Of a stretch of 64,000 nucleotides of DNA, positions 52,591 through 61,332 are shown piece after piece. The position numbers and the translations under genes are program-made. Within the stretch, counting starts at the first letter, position 1, and every line of letters starts with the position of its first letter. The notes under the pieces are model-generated. The model did no database searches and was not told the DNA's origin. It was given only the letters and a program-made list of their open reading frames with translations. The DNA comes from Chitinophagales bacterium (lineage in GTDB: Bacteria; Bacteroidota; Bacteroidia; Chitinophagales; Chitinophagaceae): assembly GCA_026936105.1 (NCBI GenBank), contig JAIXKI010000004.1:124001-188000 (forward strand). Direction: 5' to 3'.

Positions 52591-53565
52591 TCAATTGTAA
52601 GTGGATTCTTCTTTTGTATGTGTATGGTCTTTCTTACGGTCATCTGCAATTTTTTTCAATGTTGAGATACTGACATTAAGCTCAAACCCAACAAGTAGTA
52701 CCAGAGAATTAAAATAAATCATTGCCATCAGAATGAGTATGGTGCCGATGGATCCGTAGAGTTGGTTATAGAGTGCAAAATGATTTACCCAATAAGAAAA
52801 GAGATAAGTGCAAAGTATCATCAGGCAAGTGGCGAGGATGGAACCGGGATTAATCAGTTTCCATTTTTTGGAAACGGCGGGAGCATGGCGGTAGATATAA
52901 GAAATGCATCCAAAGAAAAGAAGAATGACGATGACCCATCGAATGTTGATGATCAGGGTGCGTACATTCTTGTTGCTGATTCCGAAATATTCCAGCACCA
53001 CGCCTCTTGCGATTAATAAGAGAGCCGAAGTGATGATGAGCAAAAAAAGGATCAGTGTGAGTCGAATGGCCACAGAACGCTTTTGCATATCTGTTCTTTT
53101 TTTAAAGCCTACATAGTTCTTGTTGAACGAACGCATGATGCCCAGTACTGCGTTGGAAGAAAAATATAGGGAAAGGATAAAACCAAATGAAAGCAATCCT
53201 GTTCTCGGCTTGCGAATGATATCATGGAGGAAATTAATCAGTGGCGAGTTATGTTCCTGCCCGGGAATAATATCCCGTATCAGGCTGTACAATGCGTTTT
53301 CCACTTTGCCGGAGATGGGGAAGTAAGGTATCAGGGTGAATAAAAAAATGATTGTTGGGGGGATAGCCATCACAAAATTAAATGCTATGGCGGCAGCCCT
53401 TTCTTTCATTCCTACCCGCCGTACCTGGTGAATGAAAAATTCTATCACATCATAAAGAGGGATCCCGTTGAAGCCCGGAAGAAGAACACTTCTGCTTTTT
53501 TCTACCAGGAATTTTATAAAAGCGGAATTGGCGATATGATCTTTTAACCTGCTGAAGAAAGGCAT
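52591..53565 (-). CDS. YihY/virulence factor BrkB family membrane protein
   Basis: 324 residues with six to seven helices. The family signature is RAAAIAFNFVMAIPPTIIFLFTLIPYFPI near residue 60, with LSFGFILSLYFSSNAVLGIMRSFNKNYVG and GSIGTILILMAMIYFNSLVLLVGFELN. Members are inner-membrane proteins, sometimes misnamed ribonuclease BN, of uncertain function (possible transporters or complement-resistance factors). Its start is 1 bp before the mltG stop, so it is the last gene of the block. Confidence 0.9.
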   Translation of the reverse strand: MPFFSRLKDHIANSAFIKFLVEKSRSVLLPGFNGIPLYDVIEFFIHQVRRVGMKERAAAIAFNFVMAIPPTIIFLFTLIPYFPISGKVENALYSLIRDIIPGQEHNSPLINFLHDIIRKPRTGLLSFGFILSLYFSSNAVLGIMRSFNKNYVGFKKRTDMQKRSVAIRLTLILFLLIITSALLLIARGVVLEYFGISNKNVRTLIINIRWVIVILLFFGCISYIYRHAPAVSKKWKLINPGSILATCLMILCTYLFSYWVNHFALYNQLYGSIGTILILMAMIYFNSLVLLVGFELNVSISTLKKIADDRKKDHTHTKEESTYN

Positions 53566-53566
53566 T

Positions 53567-54589
53567 TTATTTTTTATTGGAAGAAAGCAGTTTGGTCAGC
53601 GCTCTCTGATAAGCTTTTGCATTCTTCTGATGCTCGGCCAGTGTGGCGCTGAATACACTGCTTCCGTCAAAATTACTACTGGCTACAAAATAGAGATAAT
53701 TTGTTTTAGGCGCCTCCAGCACAGCTTCTATTGAAGAAATAGATGGAGTGCAGATAGGCCCCGGTGGTAAGCCTTTATTGAGATAAGTATTATAAGACGA
53801 TTTTACTTCAAGATGTGCATGCAATACCCTTTTAATCTGGAAATCTTTCAGTGCAAATTTTACGGTGGGATCTGCCTGCAAAGGCATTCCGGTTTCCAAT
53901 CTGTTGAGATATACACTTGCAATGAGCGGCTTATCACTTTTCAGATTTGTTTCCTCTTCAATGATGGAAGCAAGGGTGCTGACCTGTATGGGGGTGAGAC
54001 CCAGGCTGTCTGCTCTGGCCTTTCGTTCATTATTCCAAAATGTTTTATAAGCTGTATAAAAATGCTGAAATATTTTTTTGGGTGTAGTGTTCCAGTTGAT
54101 TGGATAAGTGTAAGGCATCACCACGGACATAACCGTGTTGGTATCCAGGCCGAATGCTTTCAATGAATCATTATTTTTCATGAAGCGGATCATCTGAAGG
54201 GAATCGCATTCAAAATTTGCGCCCACTTTGCCGGCAAGGTTTTCGGGTAATCTCAGCTTGGTGATCACAAATTGAATAGGTGTTTGATCGCCGCTTCTCA
54301 GTTTTCTCACAAAAGAAACAAGACTCATCTTTTTACTGATCTTATAACGGCCCGGTTTTATGTTTTTGTAATGCAATAGGGTGGCTGTTTTGTCAAACCA
54401 AAAAGTGGAAGAAATCATTTTCTGATCCAGCAATTCTTTTTTCACCGCTTCCATGTCTGATCCTGTTCTTATATAAAAGAATTCTCCCCCGGGCTCTGAA
54501 ACGGCAGGGCCCAGAAATTTCCACGCCACAAAAAGAGCGATGAGGATAATGATGGATATTAAGATGGCAAGGGATCCTGTTTTCTTCAT
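53567..54589 (-). CDS. mltG: Endolytic peptidoglycan transglycosylase MltG
   Basis: 340 residues from the ATG at 54589; a frame from 54607 would reach into the secG terminator. One N-terminal membrane helix (about 5-24), a LysM-like region (about 40-140), then the YceG catalytic domain with ASIIEEETNLKSDKPLIASVYLNRLETGMPLQADPTV, where the catalytic Glu is in IIEEET. MltG cleaves nascent glycan strands in the periplasm and sets their length. It is followed by yihY. Confidence 0.95.
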   Translation of the reverse strand: MKKTGSLAILISIIILIALFVAWKFLGPAVSEPGGEFFYIRTGSDMEAVKKELLDQKMISSTFWFDKTATLLHYKNIKPGRYKISKKMSLVSFVRKLRSGDQTPIQFVITKLRLPENLAGKVGANFECDSLQMIRFMKNNDSLKAFGLDTNTVMSVVMPYTYPINWNTTPKKIFQHFYTAYKTFWNNERKARADSLGLTPIQVSTLASIIEEETNLKSDKPLIASVYLNRLETGMPLQADPTVKFALKDFQIKRVLHAHLEVKSSYNTYLNKGLPPGPICTPSISSIEAVLEAPKTNYLYFVASSNFDGSSVFSATLAEHQKNAKAYQRALTKLLSSNKK

Positions 54590-54607
54590 ATTGTTTACAA
54601 AATACAT

Positions 54608-54632
54608 AAAAAACCCTGTCGCTGCGACAGGG
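54608..54632 (-). terminator. Rho-independent terminator of secG
   Basis: 8-bp perfect stem CCCTGTCG/CGACAGGG (54614-54621 with 54625-54632) with a 3-base loop, followed on the minus strand by six T (54608-54613). It lies between secG and mltG. Confidence 0.8.
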
Positions 54633-54657
54633 AAATAATAATGAGTTTATAAACTTT

Positions 54658-55014
54658 TTACTGCGGGTTTTCCGTAGTAGGAGCAGGTTGGGTGCCTGGC
54701 AATGGAGTGGTAGTCGCGGGAGTCGGCTGAGTGTTCAGAGGTACTGTATTGCCCACTTTTTGAATTTCATCTGCTCTGCCCGAAGTGCTTTTTGGAATGA
54801 AAAATACTGACAGAATACAAAGAGCAGCGATTACGGCAAAGAAGATCCAGGTACCTTTTTCCAAAACATCTGTTGTTTGTTTTACTCCCATGAATTGATT
54901 GCTGAATCCTGCAATATTTCCGGTAAGTCCTCCGCCTTTCGGATTCTGGATCAGCACGATTAATGTAAGTGCAATGCTTGCCACAACTATCAGGATCACA
55001 AATAAGATTGTCAT
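54658..55014 (-). CDS. secG: Preprotein translocase subunit SecG
   Basis: 118 residues. Two helices: about 2-22 (TILFVILIVVASIALTLIVLI) and about 53-72, joined by the conserved loop QNPKGGGLTGNIAGFSNQFMGVKQTTD. The C-terminal Pro/Thr-rich tail is typical of Bacteroidota SecG. SecG helps SecYE-dependent export in the inner membrane. Its start is 1 bp after the TPR gene's stop, in one operon. Confidence 0.95.
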   Translation of the reverse strand: MTILFVILIVVASIALTLIVLIQNPKGGGLTGNIAGFSNQFMGVKQTTDVLEKGTWIFFAVIAALCILSVFFIPKSTSGRADEIQKVGNTVPLNTQPTPATTTPLPGTQPAPTTENPQ

Positions 55015-55015
55015 A

Positions 55016-55765
55016 TCAGTTACGGTTCTTTAATTTTTCAATTTTGGCTGCAAAGTAAGAGCTTTTGGCGGGATTGAGCAAACCTAATTTGTTATATATT
55101 TCCATTGCTTTTTCGGTATTTCCCTGCTTTTCCCATACTTCCGCCATAGCCTCTGTCACTACATTTCTGTCTTCGATGGAATGAGCGGCCAGTTGCTCCA
55201 CTTTCCCTTCTCCGGCGGGGTCTGCGGTTTTACTGATTTCCGTTTCCGGCGCTCTTTTCAGAACTTTCAGCCATTCGGTAAAGCTCTTTAGTTGCTGCCC
55301 GAATCTGTCGGAGGGCTTTTCTTCCGACTTATATTTCACACCCTGCGAAGCAAAGTAATCAACGGTATGATAGGGTTCGAAGAGCAGATCATTGCTTTGC
55401 TCCGGAGTTTTAGTTTCCGGCGGTGATGCAATTTTGATAACAGGGTTTTTCTCTTCTGCCTCTTTAACCGGTATCACTTCTGAAACGATATTTTCTTTTT
55501 CTGAAATGCCTTCTGTTATTACAGGTTCATCACTTCTTAAAAGATAATCCAGCCATAATGGATTAGTGAAATGCAAAGCAGCTTTTTGATATTGTTCCTT
55601 GAATTGCTTTGGGTCTTCTGTTTTCAACCTGGCGGCTAATAATAATTGAAATGCGGATGAATAAGGATATTTTTCTGCAAGCTCATGCAATTCATCAGTG
55701 CTGCATTCCGATAAAGAGTTTCTGTGTAAAAATGAATTTGTCAGTAGATTGATCCCGGGATTCAT
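55016..55765 (-). CDS. TPR-containing hypothetical protein
   Basis: 249 residues, conserved in this position in Bacteroidota. The N-terminal part (LHRNSLSECSTDELHELAEKYPYSSAFQLLLAARLK) is helical; the middle is acidic and low in complexity; the C-terminus has one TPR-like helix pair (EVWEKQGNTEKAMEIYNKLGLLNPAKS). No signal peptide. Its function is unknown; the operon suggests an envelope or export role. Confidence 0.75.
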   Translation of the reverse strand: MNPGINLLTNSFLHRNSLSECSTDELHELAEKYPYSSAFQLLLAARLKTEDPKQFKEQYQKAALHFTNPLWLDYLLRSDEPVITEGISEKENIVSEVIPVKEAEEKNPVIKIASPPETKTPEQSNDLLFEPYHTVDYFASQGVKYKSEEKPSDRFGQQLKSFTEWLKVLKRAPETEISKTADPAGEGKVEQLAAHSIEDRNVVTEAMAEVWEKQGNTEKAMEIYNKLGLLNPAKSSYFAAKIEKLKNRN

Positions 55766-55785
55766 GATTGCAATTTAAGGATTGA

Positions 55786-56298
55786 TCACCATTGTGAAAA
55801 GATGCGGTTGAAGATATCATCAGTCAGGGATCGGATTATTTCATCACCCAGGCTTGCTTCTGCCTGCTCTAATGATTGAGAAGCGGGAAATTCAAAGTTT
55901 CTGCTAACATCATATTCACTCACTTTATCAAGTTTCCGGTCATTCAAAGTGATGTGCACACCTACGGTCAAACGGTTATTAGCTTCACGCTGACCCGATA
56001 TGGCCGATGTGCTGAAAGAATAATTATTTATATAACCGCTGATCTCCCAGTCAGCATTGTCGGCATTGGTTTGTGTCAGTCTTGTCTGGCTTACTATTTT
56101 TTGTCTTAGTTTGTCGGAAAGATTAGGGCTTAACTGAGGATTTACATATTGAGCTTTGTTCTCGATGTAGTTTACCTTGACCGTTTTTACATCAATAGGA
56201 ATGGAAACATCACGGAACTTATAAATATGGCATCCGCCGATAAGAAAGATCAGCGTTATGAGTTGAACCGGTTTGACTATTTTGTATAAGATTTTCAT
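55786..56298 (-). CDS. lptE: LptE-like LPS-assembly lipoprotein
   Basis: 170 residues. Lipoprotein signal with lipobox LIGGC at about 19-23, then the Bacteroidota LptE-type block CHIYKFRDVSIPIDVKTV and a conserved middle (LSPNLSDKLRQKIVSQTRL) followed by DWEISGYINNYSFS. LptE plugs the LptD barrel and helps place LPS in the outer leaflet of the outer membrane. It is next to the sigma-54 activator, as in relatives. Confidence 0.9.
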   Translation of the reverse strand: MKILYKIVKPVQLITLIFLIGGCHIYKFRDVSIPIDVKTVKVNYIENKAQYVNPQLSPNLSDKLRQKIVSQTRLTQTNADNADWEISGYINNYSFSTSAISGQREANNRLTVGVHITLNDRKLDKVSEYDVSRNFEFPASQSLEQAEASLGDEIIRSLTDDIFNRIFSQW

Positions 56299-56322
56299 GG
56301 ATCTACTAAATGGTTACAGATC

Positions 56323-57564
56323 TTATTCTTCGATGTTGTATTCTTTTAATTTCCGGTAGAGTGTCCTTTCGCTGATACCCAGATCAAGCGCCGCATCTTT
56401 TCTTTTTCCGCGATGTTTTTTCAACGCTTTTATGATCAGTTCTTTTTCCTTGTCAACAATGCTGAGGCTTTCTTCTATCTCTTCATGATCCTGTATTCCG
56501 TTATTGCCTCCGATCGAAAGGGGAACCGGCTGAACCTGGGGAGCCGTAGGTTGAACGATCATAGGCTGCATTGTATCATGACCATGCAGTCCTTTAAGTT
56601 CGTCTATCATTGTCTGGTTTTTAGAAACCAGTTCCGGATGCTGAAGTACATCCAGAAACATTCGTTTCAGTTCGTTCACATCTTTCTTCATGTCGAAAAA
56701 AAGTTTGTACAGGATCTCCCTTTCATTGGCAAATTCCTGTGAACTGACTCCCGGACTCGCCAACACCGGAAGGCGGTTGTTGGAATAAGGCTGCAGGAAT
56801 TTGTGCAGTTCTCTTGCCGTGATGGTTTTATTTTCTGAGAGAACAGAGATCTGCTCTGCAATATTTTTCAATTCACGCACATTACCCGGCCAGGGATAAC
56901 CGCTCAATACGTTAATCGCTTCTTCATCCAGTTGCACCGAAGCGGTTTTATATTTATCGGCAAAGTCAGCGGCAAATTTTCTGAACAGCAAATGAATGTC
57001 TTCTTTACGGTCACGAAGGGCCGGTACTCGGATAGGCACGGTACTCAAACGATAATAGAGATCTTCACGAAATTTTCCCTGCTGCACCAGTTGAAGTAAA
57101 TCTTTATTGGAAGCTGCGATGACCCTTACATCCGTTTTCTGTACCTTGGAAGAACCCACTCTTATGAATTCACCTGTTTCCAGAACACGGAGCAACCTGG
57201 CTTGTGTGCCATGAGGCAATTCACCTATTTCATCCAGAAAAATGGTACCACCGTTCACCGTTTCGAAATAACCTTTTCTTGAATCCACGGCGCCGGTGAA
57301 TGATCCTTTTTCATGTCCGAATAATTCTGAGTCTATGGTTCCTTCGGGAATAGCGCCGCAGTTTACCGCGATCAGCGGATTGTGTTTCCTTGAAGAAAGA
57401 GAATGAATGATCAGAGAAAAAGCTTCTTTTCCCACCCCGCTTTCTCCCATGATCAGCACTGTAAGGTCGGTAGCAGCCACCTGTACAGCCACCTGCAATG
57501 CATAGTTTAAAGCAGGGGAGTTGCCGATAATTCCGAAACGGTTTTTTATAGATTGTAATTCCAT
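56323..57564 (-). CDS. Sigma-54-dependent Fis-family transcriptional activator
   Basis: 413 residues. AAA+ domain starts almost at the N-terminus, with no receiver or GAF domain: Walker A GESGVGKE (40-47), the sigma-54 contact loop GSFTGA (87-92; the usual GAFTGA with Ser for Ala), Walker B GGTIFLDEIGELP, and ISVLSEN. A C-terminal Fis HTH reads KDAALDLGISERTLYRKLKEY. Activators of this class open promoters bound by sigma-54; the target is not identified. The gene sits between miaB and lptE, as in many Bacteroidota. Confidence 0.95.
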   Translation of the reverse strand: MELQSIKNRFGIIGNSPALNYALQVAVQVAATDLTVLIMGESGVGKEAFSLIIHSLSSRKHNPLIAVNCGAIPEGTIDSELFGHEKGSFTGAVDSRKGYFETVNGGTIFLDEIGELPHGTQARLLRVLETGEFIRVGSSKVQKTDVRVIAASNKDLLQLVQQGKFREDLYYRLSTVPIRVPALRDRKEDIHLLFRKFAADFADKYKTASVQLDEEAINVLSGYPWPGNVRELKNIAEQISVLSENKTITARELHKFLQPYSNNRLPVLASPGVSSQEFANEREILYKLFFDMKKDVNELKRMFLDVLQHPELVSKNQTMIDELKGLHGHDTMQPMIVQPTAPQVQPVPLSIGGNNGIQDHEEIEESLSIVDKEKELIIKALKKHRGKRKDAALDLGISERTLYRKLKEYNIEE

Positions 57565-57633
57565 CCGATGTCAATTAAAAAAGCGAAAATTCATCAGTGA
57601 AATGTTTTTTTTAATTTTTACTTTTATCTCAGG

Positions 57634-59136
57634 TCATACGATCTTTCCCAGTAATGTGGCCTGAGTGCAATCTTCAACAAACACATTCACGTAATCTCTT
57701 TTTTTCAATGCATATTCCTCTTTCGGGAAGACGATCACTTTGTTCTGGGAATTTCTTCCCATCCAGTCGCTATCGCTTCTCTTGCTGTTTCCTTCAATGA
57801 GTACTTTGAATGTTTTCCCAATATCTTTCTTATTGCTTTCCAGCGACAGCCTGTTTTGCAGTTCCACTATTTCCTGCAGTCTTCTCTTTTTTATCTCAGC
57901 AGGTACATCATCTTCAAATCTTTTCTGTGCCAAAGTACCCGGGCGTTCGCTGTAAAAGAACATATAGCTCATGTCATACTTGCAGTATTCCATCACACTT
58001 AATGTGTCTGCATGATCTTCTTCGGTCTCGGTACAAAAACCTGCAATGATATCGGCGCTGATGCCGCAATCAGGAATCAGTTCGCGTATGCGGTCAATCT
58101 TTTTCATGTACCATTCCCTGGTGTAGGTACGGTTCATCAGTTGCAGTATTCTTGTTGATCCGCTTTGAACCGGCAAATGGATGTATTTGCAGATGTTCTC
58201 GTATTTAGCCATTGTGTGCAGTACATCATCAGTAATATCTTTCGGGTGAGAAGTGGAAAACCTTACTCTGAGCAGGGGAGAGATCTGTGCCACTCTTTCC
58301 AGAAGTTTTGCAAAAGTCACTGCTGCCTGGGAATGTTCGGAAGACTGTGCTTCCGGCATTTCACTCTTCTCATTATTCATTTCAGTTTCTGCAGCCTTTG
58401 GTATATAATAATAGCTGTCAACGTTCTGACCTAAAAGAGTCACTTCACGGTATCCGTGATCAAAAAGTTCCCTGCATTCATTTAAAATTGATTCCGGATC
58501 CCTGCTTCTTTCCCTGCCACGGGTGAAAGGAACCACGCAGAAAGAACACATGTTATTACATCCACGCATAATGCTTACGAATGCCGTGACTCCGTTTGTA
58601 TCGAGTCGGATGGGAGAAATGTCTGCATAAGTTTCTTCCCGGCTCAATAAAACGTTCACTGCTTTCTGCCCGCCTTCCGCTTCTACGATCAATGCAGGTA
58701 GTGTACGGTATGCATCAGGCCCTACAACGATGTCCACTAATTTTTCTTCTTCCAGGAATTTTGATTTCAAACGCTCGGCCATGCATCCAAGCACTCCTAT
58801 CAGAGTGCCAGGCCTGTTTTCTTTTATTTTTTTAAATTCGGTCAGTCTTTTCCGGACCGTTTGTTCTGCCTTTTCCCGGACTGAACAGGTGTTTACGAAG
58901 ATCAGATCAGCTTCTTCATAGTTCGCGGTAGAACCATATCCATTCTTATTTAAAATGGAAGCCACGATCTCACTGTCCGAAAAATTCATCTGGCATCCAT
59001 AGCTTTCTATGAAAAATTTCTTTGAGTAAGTTTTCAGATCTTCTTTCAAAGGGGCATAAACCTCACCCTGGCGGGATTCATCATGAACACCGCCACGCCC
59101 ATCTACGGGTGGCTTGCCTTGTACATAATTGACCAT
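57634..59136 (-). CDS. miaB: tRNA-2-methylthio-N6-dimethylallyladenosine synthase
   Basis: 500 residues. UPF0004 domain with [17 protein letters not shown] and CMAER; radical SAM site [20 protein letters not shown] with the three Cys that hold the iron-sulfur cluster; and a C-terminal TRAM domain. MiaB adds the methylthio group to i6A37 of tRNAs reading UNN codons. An N-terminal extension of about 35 residues precedes the conserved [13 protein letters not shown]. It starts the minus-strand block with a -7 element at 59154. Confidence 0.95.
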   Translation of the reverse strand: MVNYVQGKPPVDGRGGVHDESRQGEVYAPLKEDLKTYSKKFFIESYGCQMNFSDSEIVASILNKNGYGSTANYEEADLIFVNTCSVREKAEQTVRKRLTEFKKIKENRPGTLIGVLGCMAERLKSKFLEEEKLVDIVVGPDAYRTLPALIVEAEGGQKAVNVLLSREETYADISPIRLDTNGVTAFVSIMRGCNNMCSFCVVPFTRGRERSRDPESILNECRELFDHGYREVTLLGQNVDSYYYIPKAAETEMNNEKSEMPEAQSSEHSQAAVTFAKLLERVAQISPLLRVRFSTSHPKDITDDVLHTMAKYENICKYIHLPVQSGSTRILQLMNRTYTREWYMKKIDRIRELIPDCGISADIIAGFCTETEEDHADTLSVMEYCKYDMSYMFFYSERPGTLAQKRFEDDVPAEIKKRRLQEIVELQNRLSLESNKKDIGKTFKVLIEGNSKRSDSDWMGRNSQNKVIVFPKEEYALKKRDYVNVFVEDCTQATLLGKIV

Positions 59137-59153
59137 TTAATAAAATAGGAGGG

Positions 59154-59161
59154 CAAAGATA
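59154..59161 (-). promoter_or_regulatory. -7 promoter element of the miaB operon
   Basis: Minus-strand TATCTTTG (CAAAGATA on the plus strand), 17 bases before the ATG at 59136. It is divergent from the next plus-strand promoter. Confidence 0.55.
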
Positions 59162-59210
59162 AGAAATTAAGAGGTCAATGACAGGATGTCAGTATTAAAA
59201 AAGCCTATTA

Positions 59211-59218
59211 TATTTTTG
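59211..59218 (+). promoter_or_regulatory. -7 promoter element of the gene at 59260
   Basis: TATTTTTG matches TAnnTTTG and lies 41 bases before the ATG. Confidence 0.5.
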
Positions 59219-59259
59219 CACCTGAAAAATAAGCTGTACTTTTCTGAAAACTAACCGGT

Positions 59260-59655
59260 ATGGAATCCAAAAACAGTGTCATACGGATCATTTTGTGTAT
59301 TGCTATCATCGCAGGTTTTTTTCTTCCCTGGTTTAAATTTGGGGGAGGCAGCGCATTAGACATAGTTCTTGCTAAAACTGCGGAAGATGAAACAGTAACA
59401 ACCGTCGTCCGTTATTCTTTTCTACTAATCCCATTATTTGCTTTGTTTATTCTGATAAGGTCTGCAAGCGGAAAACCTTCCGGCTTCATAGTAAGGGTAT
59501 TACCGTTTCTGATCACTGCTATTCTGACGGCGTTGTTTATTGCAGGAATGAAATCTGCCGGAGCAACTGATGAGGATCTTAAAGGATGGCTTTACTTGTT
59601 GGCTTACGGATATTATATAGTGGTCATCGCTTCTTTATTCCTGGTGTTCATATAG
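59260..59655 (+). CDS. Hypothetical membrane protein with four helices
   Basis: 131 residues. Helices at about 8-26, 50-66 (LLIPLFALFILI), 75-97 and 110-130. A short loop between helix one and two is Gly-rich (FKFGGGSALDI). I do not recognise a family and no catalytic motif is visible. It stands alone, divergent from miaB. Confidence 0.7.
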   Translation: MESKNSVIRIILCIAIIAGFFLPWFKFGGGSALDIVLAKTAEDETVTTVVRYSFLLIPLFALFILIRSASGKPSGFIVRVLPFLITAILTALFIAGMKSAGATDEDLKGWLYLLAYGYYIVVIASLFLVFI

Positions 59656-59678
59656 AAAAGCCTCTTGGATGAAGAGGC
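59656..59678 (-). terminator. Terminator after tRNA-Gly
   Basis: Stem GCCTCTT/AAGAGGC (59660-59678) followed on the minus strand by TTTT, 4 bases beyond the tRNA 3' end. Confidence 0.65.
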
Positions 59679-59682
59679 AAGA

Positions 59683-59754
59683 GCGGAAGACGGGACTCGA
59701 ACCCGCTACCTAAAGCTTGGGAAGCTTTCGCTCTACCGGGTGAGCTACTTCCGC
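59683..59754 (-). tRNA. tRNA-Gly, anticodon CCC
   Basis: 72 bases with a complete cloverleaf: acceptor GCGGAAG/CTTCCGC, D-arm GCTC ... GAGC, anticodon arm AAAGC-TTCCCAA-GCTTT with CCC at the anticodon, and T-arm GCGGG-TTCGAGT-CCCGT. It decodes GGG. The 3' CCA is not encoded. Confidence 0.95.
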
Positions 59755-59769
59755 ATTCATGAGTCTAAA

Positions 59770-60288
59770 TTACAAAACAGGATCCTTCAATGAAATATTC
59801 CTTGTCAGCCAACTATCTTTTAACGGAATGATCCAGTTGTTTTCCAGGTCTTTTTTGGTCCCTGCCAGATTATTGAAATAAAGGGTTTCGCCGGTGATAA
59901 AATCATTATCAACTGCATACTGCAATTGGCTTAGCGGCAGAAGTTCCACTTTGTCTTTTACAATAAAAGCCATGGTGGTTCTGTCGAATAAGCTTACAGA
60001 ATAGCGCTGCTCAATTCTTTTGATCATTCTTGTTGAGTTGTCTGCACTGCTTCCGCAGAGCCCGTCACGGATATGATCGGCAATAAGAATGATGAATTGC
60101 CCGAAGAACAGATGCGCATCTCCTTTCACCGGTGCGCCATGGCTTTTCCATTCTTTTAAAAATTCATTCAGCATTTCTTCCACTCCCAAAGCTTCGCTGA
60201 TGCTGAATAAGCGGTTGCACTGATAGATCCAAACTTTAGAATCCGGATGAAAATCTTCGTTTAACAGGTGTTTATATTCCAGTTTCAT
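59770..60288 (-). CDS. Conserved hypothetical protein of Bacteroidota
   Basis: 172 residues, cytoplasmic. The start MKLEYKHLLNEDFHPDSKVWIYQCNRLF is conserved in Bacteroidota relatives, which carry misleading labels such as ABC transporter ATPase, although no Walker motifs are present. It lies 62 bp downstream of the CCG-domain iron-sulfur protein in the same direction, an order I have seen described in Bacteroidota. The function is unknown. Confidence 0.75.
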   Translation of the reverse strand: MKLEYKHLLNEDFHPDSKVWIYQCNRLFSISEALGVEEMLNEFLKEWKSHGAPVKGDAHLFFGQFIILIADHIRDGLCGSSADNSTRMIKRIEQRYSVSLFDRTTMAFIVKDKVELLPLSQLQYAVDNDFITGETLYFNNLAGTKKDLENNWIIPLKDSWLTRNISLKDPVL

Positions 60289-60350
60289 GCTGCGAAATTA
60301 AAGGAGAAATTGATTACATATTCTTAAAACAGGCTACAAAATTTAAAAGG

Positions 60351-61130
60351 TCATTCCATGTTTTCCAGCAGGAGTTCGACCACATCCAATACTTTCACGG
60401 ATTCTTCTTTTTCGGCATTCTTCAATCCGTCGGCAAGCATGAGATTGCAATAAGGGCAAGCTACCGCAATGATACCGGCTCCGGTTTCCAATGCTTCGTT
60501 TGTTCGTTTATAGTTCACCCTTGTAGTTCCCTTTTCCTCTTCTTTCCAGATCTGTGCCCCACCGGCACCGCAACACATGCCCCTGCTTCCGCAATGTTTC
60601 ATTTCCACCAGCTCTGCATCCAGCGCCTCCAATACCTTTCTCGGAGCTTCATAAATGTTATTGGCCCGGCCGAGATAGCAGCTGTCATGATACGTGATCT
60701 TTTTCCCTTTGAAAGAGCCGCTTTCTTTTAATTTTATTTTTCCTTCGTCTATCAATTGCTGCAGAAATACCGTATGGTGGATCACTTCATAAGAGCCTCC
60801 CAGTTCAGGGTACTCATTTTTCAGGATATTAAAACAGTGAGGGCAGGCAGTCACAATTTTTTTTACACCATAATTATTCAATACCTGAATATTCTGGTAA
60901 GCCATCATCTGAAACAGGAATTCATTGCCTGCCCGGCGGGCAGGATCGCCATTGCACATCTCTTCCTTGCCAAGGATTGCATATTTGATTCCGACTTTGT
61001 TTAAAATAAGCGCAAAAGCCTGTGTAATCTTCTGTGCCCTCTGATCAAAACTTCCGGCACAACCGACCCAAAAAAGTACGTCAAAGCTTTCTCCGTTTGC
61101 AAAATATTCGGCAGCGGTTTTTATTTTCAT
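60351..61130 (-). CDS. CCG-domain (Fe-S)-binding protein, HdrB/LutA-like
   Basis: 259 residues. Two CCG cysteine-rich units: CAGSF ... MCNGDPARRAG ... ACPHCFN and DSCYLGR ... GMCCGAGG ... ACPYCN. These bind a special [4Fe-4S] or catalytic cluster in heterodisulfide reductase B and lactate utilisation protein A. The usual ferredoxin-like partner is not next to it on this strand. Role in cytoplasmic electron transfer is inferred. Confidence 0.9.
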   Translation of the reverse strand: MKIKTAAEYFANGESFDVLFWVGCAGSFDQRAQKITQAFALILNKVGIKYAILGKEEMCNGDPARRAGNEFLFQMMAYQNIQVLNNYGVKKIVTACPHCFNILKNEYPELGGSYEVIHHTVFLQQLIDEGKIKLKESGSFKGKKITYHDSCYLGRANNIYEAPRKVLEALDAELVEMKHCGSRGMCCGAGGAQIWKEEEKGTTRVNYKRTNEALETGAGIIAVACPYCNLMLADGLKNAEKEESVKVLDVVELLLENME

Positions 61131-61316
61131 TCAATAAAGAGAATTATAAGCAATAATACGAATAAAAAGTTTGTTGTACGTGAAGGAAGTTGCACAATTT
61201 CAGATAGGAAGATCTTTGCTGTACGGATGAGTGATCATTATAATTTGTGAATAAAACAAATGATCCGGCAGATTAATTTCCTTTTCCATATTTTACCAAA
61301 TAACAGGTTCTCTGTC

Positions 61317-61324
61317 TATTTTTG
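61317..61324 (+). promoter_or_regulatory. -7 promoter element of the ATP-grasp gene
   Basis: TATTTTTG, an exact TAnnTTTG match, 8 bases before the ATG at 61333. Confidence 0.5.
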
Positions 61325-61332
61325 TTTAGGTA